Below are positions 17,710 through 26,758 of a DNA stretch of 64,000 bases, one piece after another. Under the pieces are notes generated by a model. It saw only the letters and a program-made list of their open reading frames with translations. It was not told the DNA's origin and did not search any database. A program made the translations under genes and the position numbers. Origin of the DNA: Caballeronia sordidicola. GTDB taxonomy: Bacteria > Pseudomonadota > Gammaproteobacteria > Burkholderiales > Burkholderiaceae. The stretch spans positions 1-64,000 of the forward strand of contig NZ_JNFG01000011.1 in the NCBI RefSeq assembly GCF_000729995.1. The letters run 5' to 3'. Within the stretch, counting starts at the first letter, position 1; each line of letters begins with the position of its first letter.

Positions 17710-18645
17710 ATGAGCAAAGACATCAACCGCATTGCCATTATTGGCACTGGCGTCATCGGTGCAAGCTGGGCCGCCCTGTTCCTTGCCAAGGGCCTGGATG
17801 TCATCGCCACGGACATTGCGCCGGACGCCAAGCCGAAGCTCGAGGCATTCATTGACGCGGCGTGGCCCGCATTGGAAAGGTTAGGACTCGCGACCGGAGC
17901 CTCGCGCACCAGACTGGAGTTCACGGCGAATCTCGACGACGCGGTGGCCGGCAGCGATTTGGTCCAGGAGAATGGACCCGAACGTATCGATTTCAAAAAA
18001 GACCTCTACAGGCATCTCGACAATATCCTGGCGCCCACCACGATCATCGCGTCGAGTTCGTCAGGCCTGACCATGAGCGAGATCCAGTCGGCTTGCGAGC
18101 ACCACCCCGAGCGGTGCGTGATCGGACATCCGTTCAATCCGCCCCACCTGATACCGCTTGTTGAAATCGTCGGCGGCGCCAAAACATCGGAAGAGACAAT
18201 CGGGCGCGTCACGGCTTTTTATCGCGGTCTGGGCAAGCGCACTGTTCGCCTCCATAAGGAGGTGCCCGGACACGTCGCCAATCGGCTGCAAGCCGCGCTT
18301 TTCCGCGAAATGGTGTATCTGATATCGGAAGGCGTGGTCAGCGTCGCCGACGCCGACACGGCTGTTTCCTGGGGACCGGGTCTGCGCTGGGGAGTCATGG
18401 GACCGAGCCTGCTGTTTCATCTGGGCGGAGGCGACGGCGGCATCGAACATTTCTTCGAACAGTTCACGGGACCGATGAGCGCGTGGTGGCGCGTGCTCGG
18501 CGCGCCCGAGCTGACCCCTGAGGTTCGTGCAACCATCATCCGCGGAGTGCACGAAGAGACTCAATCCCGATCCACGCACGAACTTGCCGCGCAGCGCGAT
18601 GAGATCCTGCTCGGCCTCCTGTCCCTTCGTCGAAACGAAATCTGA
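17710..18645 (+). CDS. 3-hydroxyacyl-CoA / L-carnitine-type dehydrogenase
   Basis: The 311-residue NAD-dependent enzyme has an N-terminal Rossmann motif (IAIIGTGVIGASWAALFL), SSSSGLTMSEIQ, and GHPFNPPHLIPLVEIVGG with the catalytic His. HKEVPGHVANRLQAALFREM begins the dimerisation domain. The compact length without a crotonase fusion matches the carnitine 3-dehydrogenase and L-gulonate dehydrogenase group as well as short 3-hydroxybutyryl-CoA dehydrogenases. ATG 17710 follows TCGAAGGATTG. It would oxidise the 3-hydroxy intermediate, feeding the acetoacetate-decarboxylase-like enzyme. Confidence 0.85.
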   Translation: MSKDINRIAIIGTGVIGASWAALFLAKGLDVIATDIAPDAKPKLEAFIDAAWPALERLGLATGASRTRLEFTANLDDAVAGSDLVQENGPERIDFKKDLYRHLDNILAPTTIIASSSSGLTMSEIQSACEHHPERCVIGHPFNPPHLIPLVEIVGGAKTSEETIGRVTAFYRGLGKRTVRLHKEVPGHVANRLQAALFREMVYLISEGVVSVADADTAVSWGPGLRWGVMGPSLLFHLGGGDGGIEHFFEQFTGPMSAWWRVLGAPELTPEVRATIIRGVHEETQSRSTHELAAQRDEILLGLLSLRRNEI

Positions 18646-18766
18646 TGTTGTCGTGCCTCTTGCCGGGCCGTTTTGCTCAGGCAAAGCGATGCCTTGCCCT
18701 GTGCCTCGGATTGCTAATGATGGCAACTGACGAAGCCGTTCTCGAAATCCGAGTGGCAGGGCGGTC

Positions 18767-18877
18767 ATGAGGCGACGACATGCACTCGTAATATCTCTAG
18801 CCTTGAGTACGCTGCACGGGTGCGCCGCGCGAGGCGCGCCTTCGTTCGCGCTATTCGGCGCCTTCTTCCCTGCCTGA
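18767..18877 (+). pseudogene. Truncated YtcA-family lipoprotein (5' end only)
   Basis: ATG 18767 opens MRRRHALVISLALSTLHGCA, a lipoprotein signal with lipobox LHGC, followed by APSFALFGAFFPA and a stop. This fits the start of YtcA-type inner-membrane lipoproteins (a 'CxxAPxxxLFGAFFPAW' pattern); the stop replaces the expected Trp and the membrane segments are lost. ytcA is normally the first gene of aromatic-acid efflux operons (ytcA, HlyD-like, FUSC-like, outer-membrane factor). Confidence 0.55.
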
Positions 18878-18899
18878 GCCTTTCGGCCTGTCAGGCATC

Positions 18900-19029
18900 G
18901 AAGTCGCTGACCAGCGCTGCTCAGACCACATTCGATGCAGCGCTCACTGCCTATCAGCATGGCGTCGGGCCCGTCACGGGCCTGACATTGGCGAACAGCC
19001 AGCTTCTGCAGGCAAAGCCTTCAACGTGA
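18900..19029 (+). pseudogene. C-terminal fragment of TolC/NodT-type outer-membrane efflux factor
   Basis: In the frame ending at 19029, SAAQTTFDAALTAYQHGVGP and LTLANSQLLQAKPS match the last helical hairpin of outer-membrane efflux factors ('AxxxYRxGVGxVTxxTLAxxQLLQAKNAS'). The frame stops where homologues continue with about 30 residues. It lies 20-30 bp after the YtcA fragment, so the inner part of an efflux operon appears to have been deleted. Confidence 0.6.
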
Positions 19030-19126
19030 GTCAACCTGAAAAGAGGCCATTGCACCTGCAGAGCCATGCTGCGGGACAAGACTTCGGTAGACTAACGACG
19101 ACAATAATCACTGAGGTAGGCAAGGC

Positions 19127-20368
19127 ATGACTAAAGGTGTCCCGGAGATATCGCCAGCCTTACACGAGTGGACTAAGGAAGTGGCCCTTGATTACGGAAG
19201 AGTCGTCGATCGAGTGTATGCAGCGTTGATGAATATCAAGCTGTATGCGGATCTGGATTCCCCAACAAAACTCGACATACGCAATTCCATCGCCTGGGCT
19301 TCAAAACTCTGGTTCGACACACTATTGTCCGGCAACGCGCCATCAGCGGAAGGGCTTGAAGTCTTCCGGGAGTACGGGCGCCGACGGGTCTACCAAGGCT
19401 TACCTCTCGACGCGCTGCTGCGCGCGTTCCGATTGGGGTCCCGCGAGTTATGGTGTTTCTATATTGAACTCAATGAGAAAAACGACGATTTGCGGGATGA
19501 ACTGTTATTCCGGATCTCGCCGTTTTTGATGGAGTTCTTCGACATCCTGGCGCAGATCATCTCTCAGACTTTCCTGGACGAACAATATAAACAGGCTCGC
19601 TGGCGGGAAGCACTTCGATATCAGTTGCACACTATTATTTTCTTCTATCCCGAAGATACAGAAGGATTCTTGAAAACCGCAGCCGCCCTCCGGCTCGACG
19701 GGACGATTCCCAGAATAGCGCTGGCCATCGACGTACGCTCGATCGACAGCCATTCGCCCACGTTCAAAAGCGAACTCGACCGAATTGTTGCTGCAACCGC
19801 CCGGCGGCTCAGATTGCCCGTCGATTCGCTTTTCGACAACTGGTACTGCGGAAAGCTGCTCGTGTGGATACCGGCCCGGCTCGGTGACCTGATGGGCATG
19901 AGTGATCTTCAAGTGGGCAAGCAGATCGTATCGATCGCAGAAACCATGCCGGAAATCAAGGCAATCGGCATTGGCCTGACGGGCGAGGGTGCGGCAGGCT
20001 GGGCGATGTCCGCGGAGGAAGCAATCCGCGCGCTCAGTTCCGAGCGCGGTCGTGGAGGCGAAGAGCGCGTGCGGTTGTATTCGGAAATCGTCGTCGAAGA
20101 AAGCGTACGCGGTACGAAAAACGCCCTGCGCTATCTCGTCTCTCTGGTCGAACAACTCGAGAGCGAACCGGAGTTGCTTGAAACACTCGAGACCTACTTT
20201 GATCAACTGCAGCGAAGAAAGGTGACCGCAAGCGTTCTTGGCATTCATCCGAATACGCTTAATTATCGGCTGGATCGAATCGAAAATATCCTCGGAGCAC
20301 GCCTGGACGACGCAAGCTGGGTATCCAAGCTGGATATTGCAATCAAGCTGCGCCGCTCGACCAAGTAA
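19127..20368 (+). CDS. PucR-family helix-turn-helix regulator
   Basis: The 413-residue protein ends in a PucR C-terminal DNA-binding domain: TLETYFDQLQRRKVTASVLG followed by IHPNTLNYRLDRIENILG (about residues 352-395). The middle region resembles a GGDEF-like regulatory fold seen in CdaR/PucR proteins. Members usually activate adjacent catabolic operons when the substrate is present. It is co-directional with and 480 bp downstream of the acyl-CoA cluster, separated by the efflux scar; control of that cluster is likely but inferred. Starts at ATG 19127 after GAGGTAGGCAAGGC. Confidence 0.85.
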   Translation: MTKGVPEISPALHEWTKEVALDYGRVVDRVYAALMNIKLYADLDSPTKLDIRNSIAWASKLWFDTLLSGNAPSAEGLEVFREYGRRRVYQGLPLDALLRAFRLGSRELWCFYIELNEKNDDLRDELLFRISPFLMEFFDILAQIISQTFLDEQYKQARWREALRYQLHTIIFFYPEDTEGFLKTAAALRLDGTIPRIALAIDVRSIDSHSPTFKSELDRIVAATARRLRLPVDSLFDNWYCGKLLVWIPARLGDLMGMSDLQVGKQIVSIAETMPEIKAIGIGLTGEGAAGWAMSAEEAIRALSSERGRGGEERVRLYSEIVVEESVRGTKNALRYLVSLVEQLESEPELLETLETYFDQLQRRKVTASVLGIHPNTLNYRLDRIENILGARLDDASWVSKLDIAIKLRRSTK

Positions 20369-20499
20369 GCCAAGGCCTGTCCAGTTGTCCGCGCTTCCGA
20401 AAGAGAGTTCATCCGCTTGACCCGGAAAATGCGGTGACCATAACCGCCAAGCGCGTCATGGCGAGTTACTCCCGAAGCATCAACGAACTGCCGTTCGAC

Positions 20500-21429
20500 T
20501 CATTCGATGCCTCCCGCAAACCTTTCGGCCAACCGCTCGCGCTCGAACGCCTCGACAATGAAGTCGACAAACACGCGTGTTTTCGCCGGCAGCAGCGCAC
20601 GCGTCGCGTAATAGATCGAAATCGCCCCGGCGTCCGCGTACCAGCGCGGTAGCAATCGTACGAGTTCCCCCCGTTCGATCGACGACAGCACGTCTGATAC
20701 GGACAGCAGCGCGACGCCCAGTCCGAGAATCGCCGCTTCACGCATCGCTGCCGGGTCGTTGACCATGATGGTCTCGCTGAGCCGCGCGGGTATCTCGCCG
20801 CCCACTGTGTCGCGCATCGTCCGATGGCGCACGCGGCCGGTGCGGCTCGAGCGCATCACGATGCCGTCGAGCTTCGCAAGATCTCCGGGATCGATCGGTG
20901 GTACGCGGCCGGCCATGTAGGCTGCAGACGCCACCGCCACGAGATGCGCCGGCGCCAATGCGCGCGACACAACACCCGGTGCGAGATCAAATCCACCACC
21001 CAGCGCCGCATCGTATCCCTCTGCAATCAGGTCGACCTGCCGGTTCTCGAAATGCCAATCCGGACGAACCATCGGATAGCGTGCAAGGAACGCCGGCAAC
21101 AGCGGCATGACGTACGTGATGCCGATCGTGGGCGCCATGCTGACTTTCAGCACGCCAGCCGGCTCGCTGCGATCGTTCGAGACAGATGCGATCGCTGTCT
21201 GCAGCGCGTCCAGACTGCCGCCAATTTCCACGAGAAAGCGCTCTCCCGCCTCGGTCAGCGTGAGCTTGCGCGTCGAGCGTTGGAACAGTCGCACGCCGAG
21301 ATTTCGTTCTAACAGCGCAACGTTCCGACTGACCGCAGCGGGCGTCAGCGCAAGACGCCGCGCGGCCGCGGAGAAACTGCCCGTTTCGGCGCTGCGCACG
21401 AACGATTCGAGGTTGGCGAGGGTTTCCAT
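20500..21429 (-). CDS. LysR-family transcriptional regulator
   Basis: This 309-residue regulator has an N-terminal winged helix (ANLESFVRSAETGSFSAAAR, LALTPAAVSRNVALLE) and a periplasmic-binding-like effector domain. Residues VSMAPTIGITYVMPLLPAFL begin the effector domain in the style of the CrgA/DsdC-like subgroup. It is divergent from the NADP-reductase-like gene at 21610, with 180 bp between, the normal arrangement for a LysR regulator and its target. Confidence 0.9.
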   Translation of the reverse strand: METLANLESFVRSAETGSFSAAARRLALTPAAVSRNVALLERNLGVRLFQRSTRKLTLTEAGERFLVEIGGSLDALQTAIASVSNDRSEPAGVLKVSMAPTIGITYVMPLLPAFLARYPMVRPDWHFENRQVDLIAEGYDAALGGGFDLAPGVVSRALAPAHLVAVASAAYMAGRVPPIDPGDLAKLDGIVMRSSRTGRVRHRTMRDTVGGEIPARLSETIMVNDPAAMREAAILGLGVALLSVSDVLSSIERGELVRLLPRWYADAGAISIYYATRALLPAKTRVFVDFIVEAFERERLAERFAGGIE

Positions 21430-21609
21430 GCGGGAATCTTAAAGCATTGCTTGAAGATAATTCAAGCGATTACCGGCTAATCATCGAGCAATTAAGGCGG
21501 CAACATTCGCTCACCCCTCCTTGGGGAGTGGACGTCACATCTGCTTCCCCTTGCCGGCACAGACGTCGGCTTTACCACTTGATTCATCACCCTTCACCGG
21601 AGCATTGTC

Positions 21610-22212
21610 ATGAGCACCATCGGTATCATCGGAGCAGGCGCCATTGGGTCCGCGTTCGCGAAAGCGCTGGCGGGCAAAGGCCTCGAAGCCATCATCGCGA
21701 ACAGCCGAGGCCCAGATTCGCTCGCGGACCTCACGCGCAAACTTGGCCCCTCAATCACGCCGGGAACGCGCGAACAGGCGGCCGCGCAGGACATCGTCCT
21801 CGTCGCAGTGAACTGGTCGAAGCTGCCGGGCGCCCTGGCCGGCCTGCCGGACTTCGGCGGACGCGTGGTGATTGACGCGAACAACCCGATCGAGGCGCCG
21901 CTGTTCCAACCAGCCGAATTGCATGGCCGAACGTCGAGTGAAGCATTCGCGGACCTCGTGCCGGGCGCACGCGTCGTCAAGGCGTTCAATCATCTGCCGG
22001 CGCAGCTCATCTCGGACGATCCACAGGCCGAGGGAGGGCACCGCGTGTTGTTCTTCGCAGGAGACGACGCGGATGCGAAATCGGCTGTGAGCGGACTGAT
22101 CGGGCGGCTCGGCTTCTTCGGCATCGACCTGGGTTCGCTCGAAGGTGGGGGGCGGCTAGTTCAAATCCCGGGCGGCCCTTTGCCGGTGCTTAATCTCGTC
22201 AAATTGGGATAG
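21610..22212 (+). CDS. NADPH-dependent F420 reductase-like protein
   Basis: The 200-residue Rossmann protein begins MSTIGIIGAGAIGSAFAKAL and contains VVIDANNPIE and GARVVKAFNHLPAQLISDDP, the pattern of the F420_oxidored family. Beta-proteobacteria rarely use F420 in this fold and related proteins are simple NADP-binding oxidoreductases of unknown substrate. A strong terminator follows directly. Expected target of the divergent LysR regulator. Confidence 0.8.
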   Translation: MSTIGIIGAGAIGSAFAKALAGKGLEAIIANSRGPDSLADLTRKLGPSITPGTREQAAAQDIVLVAVNWSKLPGALAGLPDFGGRVVIDANNPIEAPLFQPAELHGRTSSEAFADLVPGARVVKAFNHLPAQLISDDPQAEGGHRVLFFAGDDADAKSAVSGLIGRLGFFGIDLGSLEGGGRLVQIPGGPLPVLNLVKLG

Positions 22213-22218
22213 TCGATC

Positions 22219-22243
22219 AAAGGCGCGGAACACCGCGCCTTTT
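22219..22243 (+). terminator. Rho-independent terminator
   Basis: AAAGGCGCGG-AACA-CCGCGCCTTTT forms a perfect 10-bp stem with a 4-base loop and ends in a T run. It starts seven bases after the stop codon of the upstream oxidoreductase gene. Confidence 0.85.
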
Positions 22244-22653
22244 ACACAAAAACTCAGCCACTCTCCACGGGTGGCCGCTCTGATATTCACACCAGCCGGT
22301 TGCATCACCTGCTGGTGGGCCTTGGCTACGACGCCAAGCCCCATCCACGCGATCTTCCCCACGCGCCGCGGCATGGTTCCAGCCAGCCGGCATCTACTAA
22401 AAGAAAAGCCCTGGTTGCGGAATTCGACGACCTGCACCGGAAGTCGTAGTGCGCGCGTGACTGCGTAAGGCACCCGCGTCATCCGCCGGAAGGAAAGGCG
22501 GCACCCGCCGGGCCACAGGCCGGCACTCTAAGGTTCACCCGACCAACACCGCCCAGCGAGCACGCCCAGCGACAGCTCTGGGCGGTGCTCTTGCCTGCGC
22601 GCCTCAGGGGCACCCGAGGTGCGATCCCGCGCATACCGTCATCGCCGAATGTA
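22244..22653. other. Intergenic stretch without a supported gene
   Basis: About 410 bp between the terminator and the catabolic promoter. Short frames exist on both strands but none has a recognisable motif, a convincing start or the codon pattern of the neighbours. Confidence 0.5.
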
Positions 22654-22716
22654 TTGACACGCGTCCACCGGCGTCCTAATATACAACAATGCTGCATGCG
22701 TTCACTATTGTTGAAT
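22654..22716 (+). promoter_or_regulatory. Sigma-70 promoter plus candidate IclR operator for the monooxygenase operon
   Basis: TTGACA (22654-22659), a 17-bp spacer and TAATAT (22677-22682) make a near-consensus promoter. The inverted repeat CAACAAT (22684-22690) and ATTGTTG (22707-22713) covers the expected start site. A closely matching arrangement precedes the porin gene at 29729-29793: in a 38-base alignment 23 bases agree, and 15 of 16 agree over TTCA(C/T)TATTGTTGAAT. An operator over the start site implies repression. The IclR regulator at 28891-29667 is the obvious candidate; binding is not shown. Confidence 0.7.
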
Positions 22717-22788
22717 ATACGCAGCACAGCACCTGGCAGGAGACATCGTGGTTTCACGATTGCCATCATCTATTAAGGATTCCTTTCA

Positions 22789-23577
22789 ATGAGAAGCATC
22801 TATTTTGAACGTCGTCAGAACGTAGGCCATATCGTGTTGGCCAATCCTCCGTCGAATCTCATCGCGGCTGATTTCGCTGACAGCCTCGAGAAGGCCGTCC
22901 GGGAAGCCAGCAGGGCCGATATCCGATCGCTCCTGATCCGTGCGGAGGGCCCCAATTTCAGCCAGGGCGGCGACGTCCTCGATTTTATCGACAAAGGTCT
23001 CGATGATTGGCGGACATTCATATCGCAGATGCACTACACCTATCGGTCAATCGAAGCCCTCCAGATCCCGACGATTAGCGCGGTGCGCGGCGCAGCGTTG
23101 GGTGGCGCATTCGAGCTGGCTCTCGCTTGTGACTTCATCGTCGCAGCGGAGAACGCCACGTTCCGGTGCATTGAAGCGTCCGTTGGCACGGCACCCGTCG
23201 CGGGCGGCGTGCAGCGTCTCGCGGAAAAAGCGGGGCGTGCGTATGCAGCACGTTACGTGATGCTAAGCGAGCCCATGTCGGGCACGACCGCCGGCCAACT
23301 CGGCGTTGCCGCATTCGTCGTCGACGAAGACCAGGTCGAAAAAGTCGCCGGGGACCTCGCCATCAAGCTTGCCAACGGCCCTACGCGCTCGTATGGCGCC
23401 ATTCGCGCCCTCCTCAAGGCATGGTCGAGCGGCGGCGTGGCCGGTGCCGACGCGCTGACCCTCGACCTCACCATGGGGCTGCACACGACGGAAGACGCCA
23501 GGAAAGGGCGAACCGCCCGTGCAGAAGCCGTCATTCGTGGCGAAGAACCGGCTCCGGTCGTTTTTCTCGGCAAATGA
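22789..23577 (+). CDS. Enoyl-CoA hydratase/isomerase family protein
   Basis: A 262-residue crotonase-fold protein, first gene of the IclR-associated operon, about 100 bp after its promoter. AEGPNFSQGGDV is the oxyanion loop; RGAALGGAFELALACDFIVA has the first acidic residue and FRCIEASVGTAPVAGG the second, so hydratase chemistry is possible. The rest of the sequence diverges from housekeeping hydratases (SVGTAPVAGG replaces the usual GxxPGAGG). It probably acts on a CoA ester made by the next gene's ligase. Confidence 0.85.
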   Translation: MRSIYFERRQNVGHIVLANPPSNLIAADFADSLEKAVREASRADIRSLLIRAEGPNFSQGGDVLDFIDKGLDDWRTFISQMHYTYRSIEALQIPTISAVRGAALGGAFELALACDFIVAAENATFRCIEASVGTAPVAGGVQRLAEKAGRAYAARYVMLSEPMSGTTAGQLGVAAFVVDEDQVEKVAGDLAIKLANGPTRSYGAIRALLKAWSSGGVAGADALTLDLTMGLHTTEDARKGRTARAEAVIRGEEPAPVVFLGK

Positions 23578-23610
23578 GCCTTCAGACAAGCCACTACGTG
23601 GACGGTACCG

Positions 23611-25272
23611 ATGAAGACACTTTCCTATGAGCGCGGAACACGTTTCCCCGAGCTGATCGACAAAACAATCGGCGATTCATTCGACGAGATCGCCAGCAAA
23701 ATGGGCGACCACGTTGCGGTAGTCAGCCGGCATGAAGGGGTCCAGCTAAGCTACGGAGAACTACGCGAAAAGTCGGACCGGCTTGCGGCTGCGCTTCTCG
23801 AGTCAGGGCTCAAGCCGGGCGATCGGATCGGAATCTGGTCCCACACGAACATTGCCTGGCTGCTGTTACAGTTAGCCACTGCAAAGGTCGGGTTGATACT
23901 CGTCAACATCAACCCGGCTTATCGGACCTCCGAGCTGGAGCATGCACTCAACCTGGTGGAGTGCAAGGCCATCGTGACGATGGTCCGATACCGCTCGAGC
24001 GAATATCTGAACATGTTGCGGGAGCTGGGAAAAGCCCGGTTGCCAAGCCTCGAGACAATCTGGTGGATCGACGAGGCCGGCTCCCCGGACGAAGCCGGTG
24101 CGCAACGCTTCTCCGACCTGCTGCGCTTCTCCGCTGCGGACAGCGCATTGCTTCAGGATATCCGCCGCACCGTGCGCCCGGACGATGCCGTCAACATCCA
24201 GTTCACCAGCGGGACGACGGGGCTCCCCAAAGCCGCGACGCTGAGTCATCGCAACATCCTGAACAACGGTTTCTTCGTGGGGGAGTGCATGAAGCTCACC
24301 CACGCGGATCGCGTATGCGTCCCGGTCCCGATGTACCACTGCTTCGGCATGGTGATGGGCAATCTGGCTTGCCTGACCCATGGTTCGACGATCGTCTACC
24401 CCGCGGAGCGCTTCGACGCCGAAGCCGTTTTAGAGACCGTACAGGCAGAAAAATGCACAGCGCTGTACGGGGTGCCGACCATGTTCATCGCTGCACTCAA
24501 TCACCCGCGCTTTGCGCAGTTCGATATGAGCAGCCTGCGCACCGGCATCATGGCCGGTTCGCCTTGCCCTATCGAGATCATGAAGCGGGTTGTCGGCGAA
24601 ATGCATCTGTCCGAGATCACGATCGCCTACGGCATGACGGAAACGAGTCCCGTGAGCTGCCAAAGCATGACGGATACCCCGGTGGAGAGGCGCGTATCCA
24701 CGGTCGGCCAGGTGTTGCCTCACCTCGAGGTCAAGATTATCGACCCGCTGAGCGGCCAAACTGTGGAGCGCGGTCAGACCGGCGAACTCTGCACCCGCGG
24801 CTACTCGGTCATGCTTGGCTACTGGAACCAGCCCGATCGGACGCGCGAGGCGATCGACGCAGAAGGCTGGATGCACTCGGGCGATCTCGCCACGATGGAT
24901 TCGGACGGCTATGTCAACATAGTCGGGCGAATCAAGGATATGGTCATCCGCGGCGGTGAAAACCTTTATCCCCGGGAGATCGAAGAGTTTCTGTATACCT
25001 GCCCGGGTGTTCTAGACGTGCAGGTGGTCGGCGTACCGGACAAGCATTTCGGCGAAGAACTATGCGCATGGATCATCGTCACGGAGGGAACGGCTCTGGA
25101 TGACGCCGCGGTCCGCGACTTTTGCAAGGGCCGCATAGCGCATTACAAGGTCCCCAAATATATCCGCTTTGTCGACTCGTTTCCGACCACCGTCACCGGG
25201 AAAATCCAGAAGTACCTGATTCGGCAAATGATGAGCGACGAGCTTGGACTAGACGAACAACACACAGCGTGA
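23611..25272 (+). CDS. AMP-dependent acyl-CoA ligase
   Basis: The 553-residue ANL-family enzyme would adenylate a carboxylic acid and form its CoA thioester. The phosphate loop [18 protein letters not shown], the motif [10 protein letters not shown], the hinge region [20 protein letters not shown] and the C-terminal catalytic Lys in TVTGKIQK are all present. Overall closest in style to medium-chain or fatty acyl-CoA synthetases (FadD13/AcsF2-like). It starts 33 bp after the hydratase gene. The acid it accepts is unknown. Confidence 0.92.
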   Translation: MKTLSYERGTRFPELIDKTIGDSFDEIASKMGDHVAVVSRHEGVQLSYGELREKSDRLAAALLESGLKPGDRIGIWSHTNIAWLLLQLATAKVGLILVNINPAYRTSELEHALNLVECKAIVTMVRYRSSEYLNMLRELGKARLPSLETIWWIDEAGSPDEAGAQRFSDLLRFSAADSALLQDIRRTVRPDDAVNIQFTSGTTGLPKAATLSHRNILNNGFFVGECMKLTHADRVCVPVPMYHCFGMVMGNLACLTHGSTIVYPAERFDAEAVLETVQAEKCTALYGVPTMFIAALNHPRFAQFDMSSLRTGIMAGSPCPIEIMKRVVGEMHLSEITIAYGMTETSPVSCQSMTDTPVERRVSTVGQVLPHLEVKIIDPLSGQTVERGQTGELCTRGYSVMLGYWNQPDRTREAIDAEGWMHSGDLATMDSDGYVNIVGRIKDMVIRGGENLYPREIEEFLYTCPGVLDVQVVGVPDKHFGEELCAWIIVTEGTALDDAAVRDFCKGRIAHYKVPKYIRFVDSFPTTVTGKIQKYLIRQMMSDELGLDEQHTA

Positions 25273-25330
25273 TGCGCCTCTGTTAGGACATCGAATAAAT
25301 TACGTTATCACAATTCAACGGAGTGCTGCC

Positions 25331-25696
25331 ATGGCAGAAGTTGACATACAAACCGTCTATTTCGTCGCAAAGGATATTGGCCGGCTGGAAGATTTCTATG
25401 TATCGGCGCTGGGGATGCCTGTCCAGTTCCGCGACGAGAAGAAGTGGACTCAATTCCGTCTGCAGCGCAGCGCATTTGCACTGAGTTCCGCAGAAGAAGC
25501 GGCGAAAGGAGCCGTCGGGGCTGTCCCTGTCTTCCAGGTTACCGGGGAAACTCAGGACGAGGCTCGGCAGAAAATCTTGTCCGCGGGCGGACAGCTCCTC
25601 GCGCAACGAGACATGGGCACACACGGCGTTGTAGCTACCTATAAAGATCCGGAAGAGAACATCTTCCAGGTATTCAGCAAATCTTCGACCCGCTAA
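25331..25696 (+). CDS. VOC-superfamily (glyoxalase/dioxygenase fold) protein
   Basis: This 121-residue single-domain protein contains DIGRLEDFYVSALGMPVQFR and a C-terminal KDPEENIFQVFSK, the paired beta-alpha-beta motifs of vicinal-oxygen-chelate proteins. Most members bind a divalent metal and act as isomerases, dioxygenases or epimerases, but the usual first-strand ligand position is not clearly His or Gln here (DIQTVYFVAKD). It could be a methylmalonyl-CoA-epimerase-like or a non-catalytic binding protein. Starts at ATG 25331, 58 bp after the ligase gene. Confidence 0.75.
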   Translation: MAEVDIQTVYFVAKDIGRLEDFYVSALGMPVQFRDEKKWTQFRLQRSAFALSSAEEAAKGAVGAVPVFQVTGETQDEARQKILSAGGQLLAQRDMGTHGVVATYKDPEENIFQVFSKSSTR

Positions 25697-25735
25697 GTCA
25701 GAAGATCACTCATTTCTCACCTTACTGGAAAATCG

Positions 25736-26758
25736 ATGAAATTCGGTATATTTGATCAAAACGATCGCAATGGACTGCCCATTCATAAGCAGTACGAAGA
25801 TAGAATGCAGATTATCGAGCTTTACGACAGGCTCGGCTTCCATGCCTATCACATGTCGGAACACCATGCGACCACGCTGAGTGCTTGCCCGTCGCAAAGC
25901 GTGTTTCTTGCTGCTGCCGCGCAGCGCACCGAGAAACTGCGCCTGTCGCCGCTGGTCTACATTCTCCCGATCCACCACCCCGTGCGTCTTGCCGAAGAAA
26001 TTTGCATGCTCGACAATCTGAGCGGCGGCCGCCTGGAGTACGGCGTAGGTCGAGGCGCCTCGCCCCACGAAATCGAGGCGCTCGGTATCGACCCGGCCAC
26101 GGCTCAGGCCAGATACGTCGAGTCGTATGAAATCATCAAGCGGTATTTGAGCTCGGATACCCTCAACTACAAGGGGACGTTCTGGCAATTCAACGACATG
26201 CCGATCGAGCTCAAGCCGCTGCAGACGCCGCCTCCGACCTGGTACGCGCTGGCATCGCCGGAGTCGACGGTATGGCCGGCCCAGGAGAAGATGAACATCG
26301 TGTGCGGCGGCCCGGTCCAGCGAGTCAGAGCGATCACCGATCGATATCGCGAAGAGTTCGCAAAACGGCATCCGTCCGCCGCTGAGCCGCTCATCGGCGT
26401 GAATCGCTACATCGTTGTCGCGGAAACGGATCAGGAGGCCATGGAAATTGCCTCTCGGGCATGGTCGGTCTTCTATCCGAACTTTTCCAAGCTCTGGAAG
26501 AAGCACGGCACGGAACCGGTCAACCAAAAGCTTCCGCCGACGATCGAGCCGCTCGTGGAATCGGGTATCGCCATAGTAGGCCGCCCGGAAACCGTTCGTG
26601 AAAAGCTGCTGGAGCAGGCTCACGATGGCGCTTTCAACTACCTCATCGGAACGTTCATGTTCGGGGACATGTCCGTTTCCGAAGCAAAGACATCTATCGG
26701 GCTGTTTCATGAGTCCGTCATGCCGGCGTTCAGCGAGGCGCAAAAGGTTCTGTCATGA
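25736..26758 (+). CDS. Luciferase-like (LLM) flavin-dependent monooxygenase
   Basis: The 340-residue TIM-barrel oxygenase of the bacterial luciferase group would use reduced FMN from a partner reductase. Evident features are YHMSEHHATTLSACPSQSVF, LRLSPLVYILPIHHPVRLAE, the loop LSGGRLEYGVGRGASPHEIE and a C-terminal EKLLEQAHDGAFNYLI. Likely chemistry is hydroxylation or Baeyer-Villiger oxidation of the pathway substrate. Its stop overlaps the start of the flavin reductase gene (ATGA), tying production of oxygenase and reductase together. Confidence 0.88.
   Translation: MKFGIFDQNDRNGLPIHKQYEDRMQIIELYDRLGFHAYHMSEHHATTLSACPSQSVFLAAAAQRTEKLRLSPLVYILPIHHPVRLAEEICMLDNLSGGRLEYGVGRGASPHEIEALGIDPATAQARYVESYEIIKRYLSSDTLNYKGTFWQFNDMPIELKPLQTPPPTWYALASPESTVWPAQEKMNIVCGGPVQRVRAITDRYREEFAKRHPSAAEPLIGVNRYIVVAETDQEAMEIASRAWSVFYPNFSKLWKKHGTEPVNQKLPPTIEPLVESGIAIVGRPETVREKLLEQAHDGAFNYLIGTFMFGDMSVSEAKTSIGLFHESVMPAFSEAQKVLS

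Noticed and set aside
25706..26743. 345-codon minus-strand frame
   Set aside because: Antisense to the luciferase-like monooxygenase gene; composition typical of a shadow frame.
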